Numbered from the stretch's first letter, positions 29,109-38,135 are shown. The stretch is DNA of 64,000 bases from Desulfosediminicola ganghwensis (GCF_005116675.2 NZ_CP050699.1:62001-126000), one strand, 5' to 3'. Numbers and translations are program-made. The notes: a model not told the origin generated them from the sequence alone.

Positions 29109-29194
29109 CAGAGCGCATGGCTCAGCCTTTTGGAAAATTCTCATTATACTCGCCTGCCTGAATTTCGAAAAATAGGCCAGGCTCCGCTATGCCC

Positions 29195-29229
29195 CTGGTC
29201 AACTGGTCAGTTCCTGACCAGTTGACCAG
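29195..29229 (+). promoter_or_regulatory. Perfect 16-bp inverted repeat, candidate activator site
   Basis: CTGGTCAACTGGTCAG (29195-29210), a 3-nt spacer, then its exact reverse complement CTGACCAGTTGACCAG (29214-29229). TGACCA half-sites repeat every 10-11 bp through the right arm and into CTGACCACC. It is centred about 150 bp before the start point predicted from the sigma54 promoter at 29338, the usual distance for an NtrC-type enhancer. It could also act as a hairpin terminator for the preceding gene, though no T tract follows. Confidence 0.6.
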
Positions 29230-29337
29230 TTTCTGACCACCTCCCTTGACCGCCAGCATTCAGCCCCTGCCCGCCACACCAGCAAACACGCTCGCATTAT
29301 CATACACTTAAAAAACATTTTCCCAGGAGCCTTACTC

Positions 29338-29354
29338 TGGCATCTTACTTGCTA
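29338..29354 (+). promoter_or_regulatory. Sigma54 promoter
   Basis: TGGCATCTTACTTGCTA has the invariant GG and GC with exactly 10 bp between them and matches TGGCAC-N5-TTGCA/T at all but one consensus position. It lies 94 bp before the ATG of the REC-DUF4388-Roadblock gene and just downstream of a sigma54-activator gene. Confidence 0.8.
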
Positions 29355-29447
29355 TTTATCCGGTAACAACGTGTAGTAATTTGGACTTTTGTGGACAGAA
29401 ACTGACCACTTCTCCTATTTGCACCATATAACGTCATGAGGTAGACA

Positions 29448-30668
29448 ATGAAACGAGTCCTGGTCGTCGACGATGAAGCGGACATGCTCTGGATGCTCCA
29501 GAGAAACCTCAATAAAGGAATGGAGGATGTCGAGATCCTCGCTGCTGAATCCGGTGAAGAAGCGCTCTCCATTCTCAGCGATAAAGGGGTAAATCTGGTA
29601 ATTACCGATATAAACATGCCGGGCATGAACGGTATCGATTTGCTGATGGAGATTTCCTCTCGCTATCCGCAGACCGGGGTTATTATTATGACCGCCTACC
29701 CATCCAATACCTATGAAAGCCAGGCGATGCTGAGCGGCTCCCTGCGATTTGTCGAAAAACCATTCGACATCAATGACATGCGCCAGATAGTCAAGGACAC
29801 TCTGTTTTCAGAGGAAGGCTTTCAGGGCACGGTGGACGGTGTTGACCTCATGGATATTGTTCAGTTCAACGGCCTCTCACGGGCAACAGCGGCCCTCAAG
29901 GTGACCACTGCCAACAATGAAGGCATGATCTTCTTCAAAGATGGTGACGTTGTACACGCCATGTGCGACTCAGAGAGCGGTGAGAACGCTTTCTTTCGCA
30001 TTCTTTCTTTCCAGGGTGGCTCACTGCAGAATATACGAGGCGTTGAACCGCCGGTGATGAGTATCAAGAAAGGGCTTGATGGGCTGCTGCTTGAAGCCGC
30101 AAATCGCTCTGATGAAACTGACCCCAAAGAATTTCGCTCGGCAGCGGAAGCTCCAAAGATCGAAGATATCGACCTTGATGTATTTGAGGCGGAAGACAGT
30201 ACAAGTAACCAGGAACCGGAATTCGACGAGTCGTTTTCCCCTGAAGATGATATTGCAACAGATCAAATATTGAACGACTTACCAACTACAGCAGAAGAGG
30301 AATTTGAAATGACAAATATTCAACAGATCCTGGCAGAGTTCACCAATATCGAAGGCGTTCATACAGCATGTCTGGTTGGTCGCGACGGCTTCCTCCTGGA
30401 TAGTCTCGCCCGCCCGGGGATCGATGCGGAGATGATTGGTGCTATCGCCTCCTCCGGTTTTGGTTCTGCCGAGTCTATGGGAAATCAACTCGGCCAGGGC
30501 GATCTGAACATGACTATGTTCGAGTATGGTAATGGTCCGGTTATGTTTGCTCCAGTTGGCTCCGAAGCTTTTCTGGTAATAGTCGCAGACCAGGACACCA
30601 ACCTTGGCTGGATTCGTATCGCTATCAAGAAACACTCAAGCAAAATTGCCGACGTGGCTCAGCTCTAA
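29448..30668 (+). CDS. Receiver-DUF4388-Roadblock/LC7 fusion protein
   Basis: Protein of 406 residues with three parts: a receiver domain (1-120, phospho-acceptor D54, VEKPFD), a DUF4388/PATAN domain (about 124-200, GTVDGVDLMDIVQFNGLSR and MIFFKDGDVVHAM), an acidic linker (about 220-285), and a Roadblock/LC7 domain (about 290-400). No DNA-binding or enzymatic output is present, so it is probably an adaptor whose Roadblock domain binds a partner, classically a small Ras-like GTPase. It is driven by the sigma54 promoter at 29338. An internal ATG at 30309 with a ribosome site could yield the Roadblock domain alone. A second Roadblock gene is convergent with it. Confidence 0.85.
   Translation: MKRVLVVDDEADMLWMLQRNLNKGMEDVEILAAESGEEALSILSDKGVNLVITDINMPGMNGIDLLMEISSRYPQTGVIIMTAYPSNTYESQAMLSGSLRFVEKPFDINDMRQIVKDTLFSEEGFQGTVDGVDLMDIVQFNGLSRATAALKVTTANNEGMIFFKDGDVVHAMCDSESGENAFFRILSFQGGSLQNIRGVEPPVMSIKKGLDGLLLEAANRSDETDPKEFRSAAEAPKIEDIDLDVFEAEDSTSNQEPEFDESFSPEDDIATDQILNDLPTTAEEEFEMTNIQQILAEFTNIEGVHTACLVGRDGFLLDSLARPGIDAEMIGAIASSGFGSAESMGNQLGQGDLNMTMFEYGNGPVMFAPVGSEAFLVIVADQDTNLGWIRIAIKKHSSKIADVAQL
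30292..30311 (+). promoter_or_regulatory. Internal ribosome site and in-frame ATG
   Basis: Inside the fusion gene, GAAGAGGAA is followed seven bases later by ATG at 30309, in frame and exactly at the boundary between acidic linker and Roadblock domain (MTNIQQILAEF). Translation from here would give a free 119-residue Roadblock protein. The Glu-rich linker codons also produce GAAGAGGAA by chance, so this is only suggestive. Confidence 0.4.
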
Positions 30669-30686
30669 CGAGCAGCGGCCGATCTA

Positions 30687-30733
30687 TCACTCATTGCCGC
30701 CTGATGATAAAACAGTCAGGCGGCAATGGGTGA
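30687..30733. terminator. Long hairpin between convergent Roadblock genes
   Basis: CATTGCCGCCTGA (30692-30704) pairs perfectly with TCAGGCGGCAATG (30716-30728), extended to about 18 bp with one G-T pair. It lies 24 bp after the fusion gene stop and in front of the 3' end of the minus-strand gene. There is no T tract on the plus strand. It probably ends transcription in both directions. Confidence 0.65.
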
Positions 30734-30808
30734 GATGCAAGTTTATTCAGACAGACAAAACCACCCGTGGCAACGACATTCCGTATACACTCCAGCAGTA
30801 TCCGAGTG

Positions 30809-31207
30809 TTACACCTCGTAGTGCTTTTCCAAAAACTCCTTGAACTCGCCAAAAGATTTTTCATATTCCTTGATCAGCATCCTCGCTTTACCAAGCCAGG
30901 TCTCTTTAGTGGTCATCAGGAAAATAAAAAACGGTTGCCCCGGCTGATGGCGGATTATGAAGTGATACTGGCTGGTGGTAACCAGAATGTCATCGACTTC
31001 TTCGTCGTCTGCAAGCAGCTTAATTGCCTTTGCATTCGATTTTACAATGGAAGCAAGGTAAGCGGACGCCGCTGCAGTCTCAAGATCTTCCCGGCTACTT
31101 GCCTCGGCTATGGACATGCCGTCTTCGATGGTAACGACCGCTGCGGCAAGAATACCCGGTAGCTCACCGGACATTTTCTCGATGAGGCTTTGAATTGAAT
31201 TGATCAT
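30809..31207 (-). CDS. Stand-alone Roadblock/LC7 domain protein
   Basis: Protein of 132 residues. The frame is open ten codons further, but the ATG at 31207 follows AGGGA and begins MINSIQSLIEKM. The pattern of a helix, LPGILAAAVVTIEDGMSIAEA, then a five-strand sheet with YHFIIRHQPGQPFFIFLM matches the Roadblock/LC7 fold (MglB-like). Such proteins dimerise and regulate or bind Ras-like GTPases, or act in signalling adaptors. No GTPase gene is in the window. It faces the REC-DUF4388-Roadblock gene. Confidence 0.75.
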   Translation of the reverse strand: MINSIQSLIEKMSGELPGILAAAVVTIEDGMSIAEASSREDLETAAASAYLASIVKSNAKAIKLLADDEEVDDILVTTSQYHFIIRHQPGQPFFIFLMTTKETWLGKARMLIKEYEKSFGEFKEFLEKHYEV

Positions 31208-31678
31208 GGTCTTCCCTGGAAATGCAGAAATTAGCAATGCGCATCAAAATTGGTGCGTATAACCTGAGCACTATACCATTCATGACAGCCGAAGTGAACT
31301 GAAGAATGCTCTTCAGTTCCACAAGGGTATTGTAATTGTTACAATCATCTGAATATCTGCAGACATCAGATTGTTTCCTTACCAGGTCTTTCAGACTACT
31401 CTCCAGCTACTATCTGACCGGATTGCTGTAGGCCCCCCTCAGATCTGTTATATTTTATCAGGCAATCGCTTCATTCAAAGCTTGCTTACTCTCCCATCAT
31501 CCTTATAATTCTCTGGATTCGTCCGTCCCTATCAGCAGCGTATCCCCTTGATGGACAGTCACTGAACAGCACCACGGCCTGAGCCGAGTCGTAACGATTA
31601 CACCAGCAAAGATCACCCGATGCCAGCAGTCGATTTGGCTAGAAAGGGTAAAATCATATACTATATGAAGACAGAGGC
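31208..31678. other. 471-bp divergent spacer with two inverted repeats
   Basis: It lies between the Roadblock gene (minus) and dtd (plus). GAACTGAAG (31296-31304) and CTTCAGTTC (31311-31319) form a 9-bp hairpin, and TTGTAATTGTTACAA (31330-31344) is a 15-bp operator-like palindrome. No promoter with a good consensus, no sigma54 box and no RNA gene was found. Confidence 0.45.
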
Positions 31679-32128
31679 ATGCGAGCAGTAATCCAGAGAG
31701 CAACAGAGGCACAAGTAACAGTAGACAACAAGGTAACCGGCAAAATTGGCCCGGGCCTCGTTGTCCTGCTTGGTATTCACCGTGAGGACGGTGCCGGAGA
31801 AATCCAATGGATGGCGGAAAAAATCATCAATCTCCGCATCTTCGAAGATGATGAGGGGAAAATGAACCGTTCTCTGGCTGATACCGGCGGTGAGATGCTC
31901 ATTGTCTCCCAGTTCACCCTATACGGAGATTGTCGCAAAGGGCGCCGCCCAGGCTACTCCAGTGCTGCACCTCCTGAAATTGCTGAACCGCTCTACCTGG
32001 AATTTGTCCATGAAATAGAATCTCGCGGCATTACAGTAGGTACAGGTACCTTTCAGGCAATGATGCAGGTTGAGCTGATCAATGACGGTCCTGTCACCCT
32101 GCTACTCGACTCACAAAAGACTTTTTAA
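31679..32128 (+). CDS. dtd: D-aminoacyl-tRNA deacylase
   Basis: Hydrolyses D-aminoacyl-tRNAs (and Gly-tRNA-Ala), recycling tRNA and keeping D-residues out of proteins. At 149 residues it is standard length. The catalytic segment [15 protein letters not shown] and the C-terminal cross-subunit [11 protein letters not shown] are both present. AGAGG lies unusually close to the ATG, but the N-terminus [13 protein letters not shown] is the canonical Dtd start. It is followed after 60 bp by the M16C peptidase gene. Confidence 0.96.
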   Translation: MRAVIQRATEAQVTVDNKVTGKIGPGLVVLLGIHREDGAGEIQWMAEKIINLRIFEDDEGKMNRSLADTGGEMLIVSQFTLYGDCRKGRRPGYSSAAPPEIAEPLYLEFVHEIESRGITVGTGTFQAMMQVELINDGPVTLLLDSQKTF

Positions 32129-32188
32129 CGCAATTCCTGCGATCCAGGAGGGAAAATTGCCTTCCATAACCACTAAACAGGACATCAC

Positions 32189-35107
32189 ATGACATTTCAG
32201 ACAAGGAATACCTATTCAGGCTTTACCCTTGTAAAACATGCCAGGATCGACGAGATCCATTCCGATGTGTACCTTTTTGAGCATGACCTTCTTGGCTGCC
32301 CATTGCTGGCCATTAAAAATAGTGACAATAACAAGACTTTTTCCGTAGCCTTCAACACAATACCAACCGATTCCACCGGTGTAGCCCATATTCTTGAACA
32401 TTCAGTACTTATGGGCTCGAAGAAATACCCGGTAAAGGATGTCTTTGGCGAGATCAACAAGGGCGGACTGATGACATTTCTCAACGCCATGACCGGTTCG
32501 GATGTCACCTACTATCCTTTTGCCACCAGGAATATTAAGGAATATTTCAACATCATGGACGTTTACTGCGATGTTGTTTTCAATCCTCTGCTTGAGCGCT
32601 CCACCTTTGATCAGGAAGGCTGGCACTATCACCAGGAGAGTGAGGATGCACCACTGGAATATCAGGGTGTTGTCTTTAACGAGATGAAGGGGGCATTTTC
32701 CGACCCGATCCGGCTCATCTTTCATCACATCTTCGGCGGCCTGATGCCGAACTCAACCTATGCCCATGAATCTGGCGGTGATCCTGCTAATATTCCAGAT
32801 CTCAGCTATGAACAATTTTGTGATTTCCACAAAGAGCACTACCATCCCTCCAACGCCTTCTTCTTTGTCTATGGTGATGCACCACTGGAAGAAGAGCTGA
32901 GTTTCCTCCAGGAGAGGTTCCTCTCCGCCTACTCTGAAAAGGGTAAACGAACCACCATCGAGGAAGGCGACGAGACCACCAGACCGGTTTTCATTACAGA
33001 TCATTACGCTGTTGACTCTCACGATACCAAGGAGAAGACCTTCCTGGCCGTCGGCACCCATGTTTCTACGGTACTCGACCGGCAACAGAGTGCCGCCTTC
33101 CAGGTCATCGCCAACATCCTCTTTAACTCCGACGGTTCACCGTTGAAAAACGCCATCACCTCAAGTGGCATGTGCAAGGACTTTGGTGGGTTTTACCTTT
33201 CGTCCTCATGTTTCAAGACCTTTATGATCAGCTACCTGGTCGGCAGCGAACCGGAGCATCGGGACAGCTTCCTCGAGCTCTACAACACCACCTTGAGGGA
33301 AATGGTGGAGAAGGGGCTTGATGAAGACCTGGTACTTGCTGAACTCAACAAATATGAATTCAGCCTGCGCGAAGAGGCAAGTAAGGCTCAGCGTGGACTT
33401 GACCTGATCGGCAAGGCAATGACCGCCCTGAAATATGGCACCGATCCTTTTGAAAACCTGGTCAATGAAGAACTGATCAGCTCACTGAGGGAAAAAGCAC
33501 TCAGCGGCGATTATTTCGAGTCGCTGATCAGAGAATACCTGCTCGACAACCAGGCCACTGTCACGGTCACCCTCATACCGGATCCCGACAAGCAGGCTGC
33601 AACCAAAGCCGTTGAAGAGGAGCGACTGGAAGCTTATGCCGAGACGCTCACCAAAAAAGAGCGCAAGGAACTTATCAACCGCACCCGCAAGGTGATGGAG
33701 CAGCAACAACTGCCTAACGACATTGATACACTTTCCCTCTTGCCTCATCTCAGCCGCGAGGATCTCACAAGCGATATCAATTTTCACATGACCGAACCCA
33801 GCCGGCTGTTCGGCCAGGAAGTTCTGGTGAACAGGCTTGAAACCAACCATATCAGCTATTTAGACATTGGTTTCGATGTCAGCTGTCTGCCTGTAAAGTT
33901 GCTCCCTTTTATCGACTTATTCGGTACCATCATCACCGAAATTGGTACCGAGAGGTTGGATTTCAAACAGTTTGCCAAGGAGATAGCGACCTGTACCGGC
34001 AATTTCTCCCACTCCCTCAGCACCTATTCACACGGGCCGGTGGACCAAAACCTTAAACCCGTATTCTGGCTCCACCTCAAATGCCTGCCCAGTTACCTTG
34101 AACGTTCCCTGAAACTGGTGGCCGAGATTTTACAGGATCTCTCTTTGAAAGACAAAGCCCGTATACGTGAGATCGTTGGCAGGGAATTCGCCTGGTCTGA
34201 GCATTCCGCCCAGAGTGAGGGCTATACCCTGGCCTCCGCCCGGGTTTTTGCCCATCTCAGTCAAGCCGGTCAGTACAATGAGTATTTCAACGGCATCACC
34301 GCCTATAAGAGCCTGAAAGATCTTGCACTCAATTATGAGAGCAGAGAGGAAGACTTTCTCGATAACCTGCAGGCAATCGCCAACACCCTCTTCAACCGAC
34401 GCAACCTGCTGATGTCCATCACTGCGGAGCCAGAAGAGGTCGAACTGTTCGAAAAAGTCGGCAATTGCCTGATTGAGGGCCTGTCTGACGAGCCGGTCAG
34501 CAAGCAGGAGTTGCCGGCCATGGACCTGCCCCGGCATGAGGCATTTATAACTTCATCCGAGATCGTCTACAACATTCAGGGAGCCAATCTTCTTGACGCC
34601 GGTAATGGCTATAACGGGCATTTCGAAGTTCTGAAGACCTACCTCTCAAGAGATTACCTCTGGAATACTGTACGTCAGATGGGAGGTGCCTATGGTTGCT
34701 TCATCCAGTTCAGCCAGATTACCGGCAACCTGGCCTATGTGAGCTACCGTGACCCCCAGGTGAAGAAGACGTTTGACGCCTATAACAACGTCCCGGCAAT
34801 TGTCGCCGGACTCGACGTTCCCGACAAGGTACTCCAACAACTAGTTATCGGCACCTATGGGAATTTTGACCCGCACCAGAGTGCCGCCGCCAGGGGCGCA
34901 AGTGCCCGAAATGAATATCTGAGTGGTATTGATTCCGATTATAAACATCGACGATTGGCAGAAATCCTCGACACTACGGTTGACGATCTGCGGCATTTTG
35001 CCGGCTCATTTGAGCGAATGATCCCCAACAGCTATCGTGGAGCTATAGGCAACCGTGCCAAAATCGAAGCTGACAAAGATCTGTTTGATGCACTGACCGA
35101 ATTATAG
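32189..35107 (+). CDS. M16C zinc metallopeptidase, PreP/Cym1-like
   Basis: Insulinase-family peptidase of 972 residues, the size of a complete two-half PreP clamshell. The inverted zinc motif HILEH is at residues 67-71 and the distal Glu is in GVVFNEMKGAFSDP near 168. The second half lacks the zinc motif, as expected. There is no signal peptide, so it should degrade oligopeptides in the cytoplasm. CAGGA before the ATG supports the start. It is probably co-transcribed with dtd and ends before a strong hairpin. Confidence 0.92.
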   Translation: MTFQTRNTYSGFTLVKHARIDEIHSDVYLFEHDLLGCPLLAIKNSDNNKTFSVAFNTIPTDSTGVAHILEHSVLMGSKKYPVKDVFGEINKGGLMTFLNAMTGSDVTYYPFATRNIKEYFNIMDVYCDVVFNPLLERSTFDQEGWHYHQESEDAPLEYQGVVFNEMKGAFSDPIRLIFHHIFGGLMPNSTYAHESGGDPANIPDLSYEQFCDFHKEHYHPSNAFFFVYGDAPLEEELSFLQERFLSAYSEKGKRTTIEEGDETTRPVFITDHYAVDSHDTKEKTFLAVGTHVSTVLDRQQSAAFQVIANILFNSDGSPLKNAITSSGMCKDFGGFYLSSSCFKTFMISYLVGSEPEHRDSFLELYNTTLREMVEKGLDEDLVLAELNKYEFSLREEASKAQRGLDLIGKAMTALKYGTDPFENLVNEELISSLREKALSGDYFESLIREYLLDNQATVTVTLIPDPDKQAATKAVEEERLEAYAETLTKKERKELINRTRKVMEQQQLPNDIDTLSLLPHLSREDLTSDINFHMTEPSRLFGQEVLVNRLETNHISYLDIGFDVSCLPVKLLPFIDLFGTIITEIGTERLDFKQFAKEIATCTGNFSHSLSTYSHGPVDQNLKPVFWLHLKCLPSYLERSLKLVAEILQDLSLKDKARIREIVGREFAWSEHSAQSEGYTLASARVFAHLSQAGQYNEYFNGITAYKSLKDLALNYESREEDFLDNLQAIANTLFNRRNLLMSITAEPEEVELFEKVGNCLIEGLSDEPVSKQELPAMDLPRHEAFITSSEIVYNIQGANLLDAGNGYNGHFEVLKTYLSRDYLWNTVRQMGGAYGCFIQFSQITGNLAYVSYRDPQVKKTFDAYNNVPAIVAGLDVPDKVLQQLVIGTYGNFDPHQSAAARGASARNEYLSGIDSDYKHRRLAEILDTTVDDLRHFAGSFERMIPNSYRGAIGNRAKIEADKDLFDALTEL

Positions 35108-35177
35108 GACTGCCCAGCAACAGCCCCTTGGTGGCAGTTGTGTTGGCACATTCTCCATAATTCCCTGAACAACAAGC

Positions 35178-35221
35178 TTGGGGAGACCACCAGTTACTCC
35201 TTCACTGGGCGGTCTCCCCAA
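35178..35221 (+). terminator. Hairpin after the M16C peptidase gene
   Basis: TTGGGGAGACC (35178-35188) pairs with GGTCTCCCCAA (35211-35221), with an additional inner CAGT/ACTG stem. It lies about 70 bp past the stop and is followed by CTGCTTTTCCC, a short T run. Confidence 0.65.
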
Positions 35222-35373
35222 CTGCTTTTCCCGCTCCTCAACCTCGTTCCCCTTTTCAATTACCCTTTCATACTGACCTACAGCTGTCCGAATCTGCTGC
35301 TTTTATGTCATTGCGGACAATTCGTTTTTCTGTGACTATCAGTTCACAACAAACTCACCAATATTAAGGGTAG

Positions 35374-36390
35374 ATGATGTCCAATCCAACGCAAGACCAT
35401 ACCAGCAGGCACATTCTCCAGTTCGCCTTCCATGGAGCCCAGGCCCTCGATATTACAGGCCCGCTTGAGGTTTTCTCCCTTACCAATCAATTCCTGGCAA
35501 ACGGGTCGGCAAGCCTGAATCATCCCTATAAGATCGACCTCATTGCTGAAAAATCCGGCCCGGTCACTCTCTCCTCAGGGCTTCGATTAGTTCCGAATTA
35601 CTGTCTTGAATCTCCGGTCGAAACACCTTGCTTCACTGCGGTCGATACTTTTCTGATCCCAGGTGGAAACGGTGTACAGGCAGTGAGAGAAAATGACACT
35701 GTGCTTTCTTTTATTCGGCACCAGTCAACAATAGCCAGACGTCTCGCCTCCGTATGCTCTGAAACATTCCTGCTTGCCCAGGCCGGATTACTTGAAGGAA
35801 AGACCGTCACCACCCACTGGCAGGTTTCCTCCCGGCTTGCCCACGAATTCCCGGCACTACAGGTAGAACCAGACCTCATTTATACAAGAGACGGGAATAT
35901 CTATACTTCTGCAGGTATTACAGCGGGTATAGACCTGGCTCTCTGCCTGGTCGAAGAGGATTATGGCCGTAAGGTATCCCTCGCTGTGGCCAAGGAACTT
36001 GTAGTTTATATGAAACGTCAGGGTGGTCAATCCCAATTCAGCAGTGCGCTCAACCTCCAACATGCCAGCCCGACTGTATTGGGGGACATCATTTCCTGGA
36101 TTCGGGCCAATCCCACAGCTGATCTCTCCATTCATAACCTCGCCAGCCTGACACGCCTGAGCGATCGTCACTTCTCCAGGAAATTTAAGATAGAGACAGG
36201 ATTTTCTCCCGGCGTTTTTGTCGAGAAGGTGCGAGTTGAGCACGCTGCCAAGATGCTCGAAAACAGCTGTGACGGGCTGAAGTCCATCGCTGCTGATTGC
36301 GGATTTTCAAATGAAGAGATGATGCGTCGCTCATTCAAACGACAGTTGAATGTTTTGCCCAATCTTTATCGCCAGCGCTTCGGTAAATAG
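35374..36390 (+). CDS. GlxA-family regulator (DJ-1/PfpI plus AraC HTH)
   Basis: Transcription regulator of 338 residues. The N-terminal DJ-1/PfpI-like (class I amidotransferase-fold) domain covers about 12-205, with nucleophile-elbow cysteine in ASVCSETFLLAQAG. The C-terminal AraC-type double helix-turn-helix covers about 230-335 (LASLTRLSDRHFSRKFKIE, then IAADCGFSNEEMMRRSF). A leading pair of ATGs gives two possible starts three bases apart. It is followed by a separate DJ-1 protein lacking the DNA-binding part and by an EamA transporter, which together suggest a small metabolite-responsive export unit. Confidence 0.9.
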   Translation: MMSNPTQDHTSRHILQFAFHGAQALDITGPLEVFSLTNQFLANGSASLNHPYKIDLIAEKSGPVTLSSGLRLVPNYCLESPVETPCFTAVDTFLIPGGNGVQAVRENDTVLSFIRHQSTIARRLASVCSETFLLAQAGLLEGKTVTTHWQVSSRLAHEFPALQVEPDLIYTRDGNIYTSAGITAGIDLALCLVEEDYGRKVSLAVAKELVVYMKRQGGQSQFSSALNLQHASPTVLGDIISWIRANPTADLSIHNLASLTRLSDRHFSRKFKIETGFSPGVFVEKVRVEHAAKMLENSCDGLKSIAADCGFSNEEMMRRSFKRQLNVLPNLYRQRFGK

Positions 36391-36510
36391 CTGGATGGCT
36401 TATTCATCCAGGGATGCTCCTCTGCCGGCCAGCCATACTCGTTCATGGCGTACCCCCCTTTTTCTCCGATCATCCAGATACGTAAGCTGAAATCACTAAA
36501 GGAAATACAG

Positions 36511-37116
36511 ATGAAGACAGACATCGCCCTGCTGCTTTTTGAAGATACTGAGGTCCTTGATTTTGCAGGTCCATTTGAGGTATTTTCCGTCACCGACGAA
36601 TTACACCAGCATCAGTTCTACAATATCTACACCGTTGGCCTGGAATCCATTCCGGTTAAAGCGAAAAACGGTTTGCAAGTTGTGCCGGACTATTGTCTAA
36701 GTAATTGCCCTGCTCCGGAAATTCTGATAATTCCAGGCGGCTCCGGAACTCGCGCTCTGCTCGAAAATGCAGATTTTCTCGACTGGATACGGTGTACTGC
36801 TGCATCCTGCAAACATGTGCTTTCAGTCTGCTCAGGCTCCCTGGTGCTCGCCAAATGCGGCCTGCTGGCCGGGCTTGGCGCAACGACTCATCATCAGGTA
36901 CTCGCCGAGCTTGAAGAACTGGCTCCGGACAGTGATATTTTCCCGCAGAGGCGTTTCGTAGATAACGGCAAAATCATCACCTCCGCCGGCATCTCAGCCG
37001 GAATCGATATGTCACTCTATGTCGTCGGGTTGCTTCATGGCCCCAACGCCGCACGAAAAACGGCACAATATATGGAATACCCACTCAACACCCGGGCTAA
37101 CAATGCAATCTCCTGA
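36511..37116 (+). CDS. DJ-1/PfpI family protein
   Basis: Protein of 201 residues. An upstream in-frame ATG exists at 36445, but AAAGGAAA six bases before the ATG at 36511 and the homologous N-terminus (KTDIALLLFEDTEVLDFAGP) fix the start. The elbow cysteine is in LSVCSGSLVLAKCG. It is clearly paralogous to the N-terminal domain of the preceding GlxA-like protein (shared GPFEVFSVT and VPDYCL segments) but lacks the AraC domain. Enzymatic possibilities include isonitrile hydratase or glyoxalase-like activity; nothing here decides. It overlaps the next gene by 14 bp. Confidence 0.85.
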   Translation: MKTDIALLLFEDTEVLDFAGPFEVFSVTDELHQHQFYNIYTVGLESIPVKAKNGLQVVPDYCLSNCPAPEILIIPGGSGTRALLENADFLDWIRCTAASCKHVLSVCSGSLVLAKCGLLAGLGATTHHQVLAELEELAPDSDIFPQRRFVDNGKIITSAGISAGIDMSLYVVGLLHGPNAARKTAQYMEYPLNTRANNAIS

Positions 37117-38020
37117 AATTTCAGATAGTAAAAAACCCACAGTGCTGCCATATCTGGCTTGCCTCTTTTTCATTTTTACCTGGGCGGGCTGGATTGTGGT
37201 TTCCCGCCACGGCACCCAGACAGCAATGACACCGGTGGACCTCATCTTTATTCGCTTTATCACCGCGCTGATTGTCTCCAGCCCACTCTGGTTTTTCTAT
37301 AAGTGGCATAAGATACCGTGGTATCGTGTGATCCTGATGGCCTGGGGAACCGGCGCGGTCTACCTGCTCTTTTGCTTTGGTGCCATGAGCAACGCCAAGG
37401 CAGCCAGTGCAGGCGTACTGATAAATGGCTTGTTGCCTCTTTTCGGGGCGATCATCAACTTTGCCTGGACTGGTCAACGGGCCAGCCGCATCACCCTGTT
37501 GTGCATTGCGGCAATTATCATCAGTAACAGTCTGCTCATTCAGGGTGATATGGTCTTGCTCAATTCCGGCCAGGGAGCACTTTCAGTACTGTTGTTTACC
37601 GCCGCATCATGTACCTTCAGTTTTTACATGGTAACTGTAAAAAACTGGGGATTCACCCTGATGGATGTCGTTATCTGGGTACCGATCGTCAATGCTCTTA
37701 CCATAATCCCGATCTGGTTCTGCAGCACTTCCGGTCTTCCTGCCACCCCGATCTCTATCATCGCCAGCCAGGCCGCCTTCCAGGGAATCCTTATCACGCT
37801 TATCGCCGGAGCAATAATCGCCTATGCGATTCGCTCTCTCGGCCCAATGACCACTTCCATGTTCGGGTCGTTTGTGCCCGCCGTGGCCGCTGTTCTGGGG
37901 CTCATCTTTTTAGGGGAGCAACTCACCCCCCTCGAAATTGGCGCTATCGCTCTATGCACCTGTGCCCTGCTGGTCAACAGCAGATGGGGAGCCGGCACTC
38001 AGGGGAAAGCACTCAAATAA
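37103..38020 (+). CDS. EamA/DMT-family transporter
   Basis: Drug/metabolite transporter of 305 residues with ten predicted membrane spans and two EamA repeats. The frame runs open from 37019, but the ATG at 37103 (MQSPEISDSKKP, just before the first span) is preferred; it overlaps the DJ-1 gene by 14 bp and lacks its own good ribosome site, implying translational coupling. The second repeat ends with the typical GLIFLGEQLTPLEIGAIALC. It is probably an exporter of an amino acid or other small metabolite, regulated by the GlxA-type protein two genes upstream. Confidence 0.88.
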   Translation: MQSPEISDSKKPTVLPYLACLFFIFTWAGWIVVSRHGTQTAMTPVDLIFIRFITALIVSSPLWFFYKWHKIPWYRVILMAWGTGAVYLLFCFGAMSNAKAASAGVLINGLLPLFGAIINFAWTGQRASRITLLCIAAIIISNSLLIQGDMVLLNSGQGALSVLLFTAASCTFSFYMVTVKNWGFTLMDVVIWVPIVNALTIIPIWFCSTSGLPATPISIIASQAAFQGILITLIAGAIIAYAIRSLGPMTTSMFGSFVPAVAAVLGLIFLGEQLTPLEIGAIALCTCALLVNSRWGAGTQGKALK

Positions 38021-38135
38021 AGGCTGGTTGTTTCCAGCAGATTGCCTTGAGTGCCCATAAATTTCTTCTGCAGCACGTTCTTTTCTGTAAATCGAGTTCC
38101 GGCAAACTCAATAAAAAGCACTGTGTTATTAAAGT

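Noticed and set aside
32146-32165. GG-N10-GC match before the M16C peptidase gene
   Set aside because: Only the GG/GC spacing fits; the flanking TGGCA and TTGC consensus is missing, and it overlaps the likely ribosome-site region.
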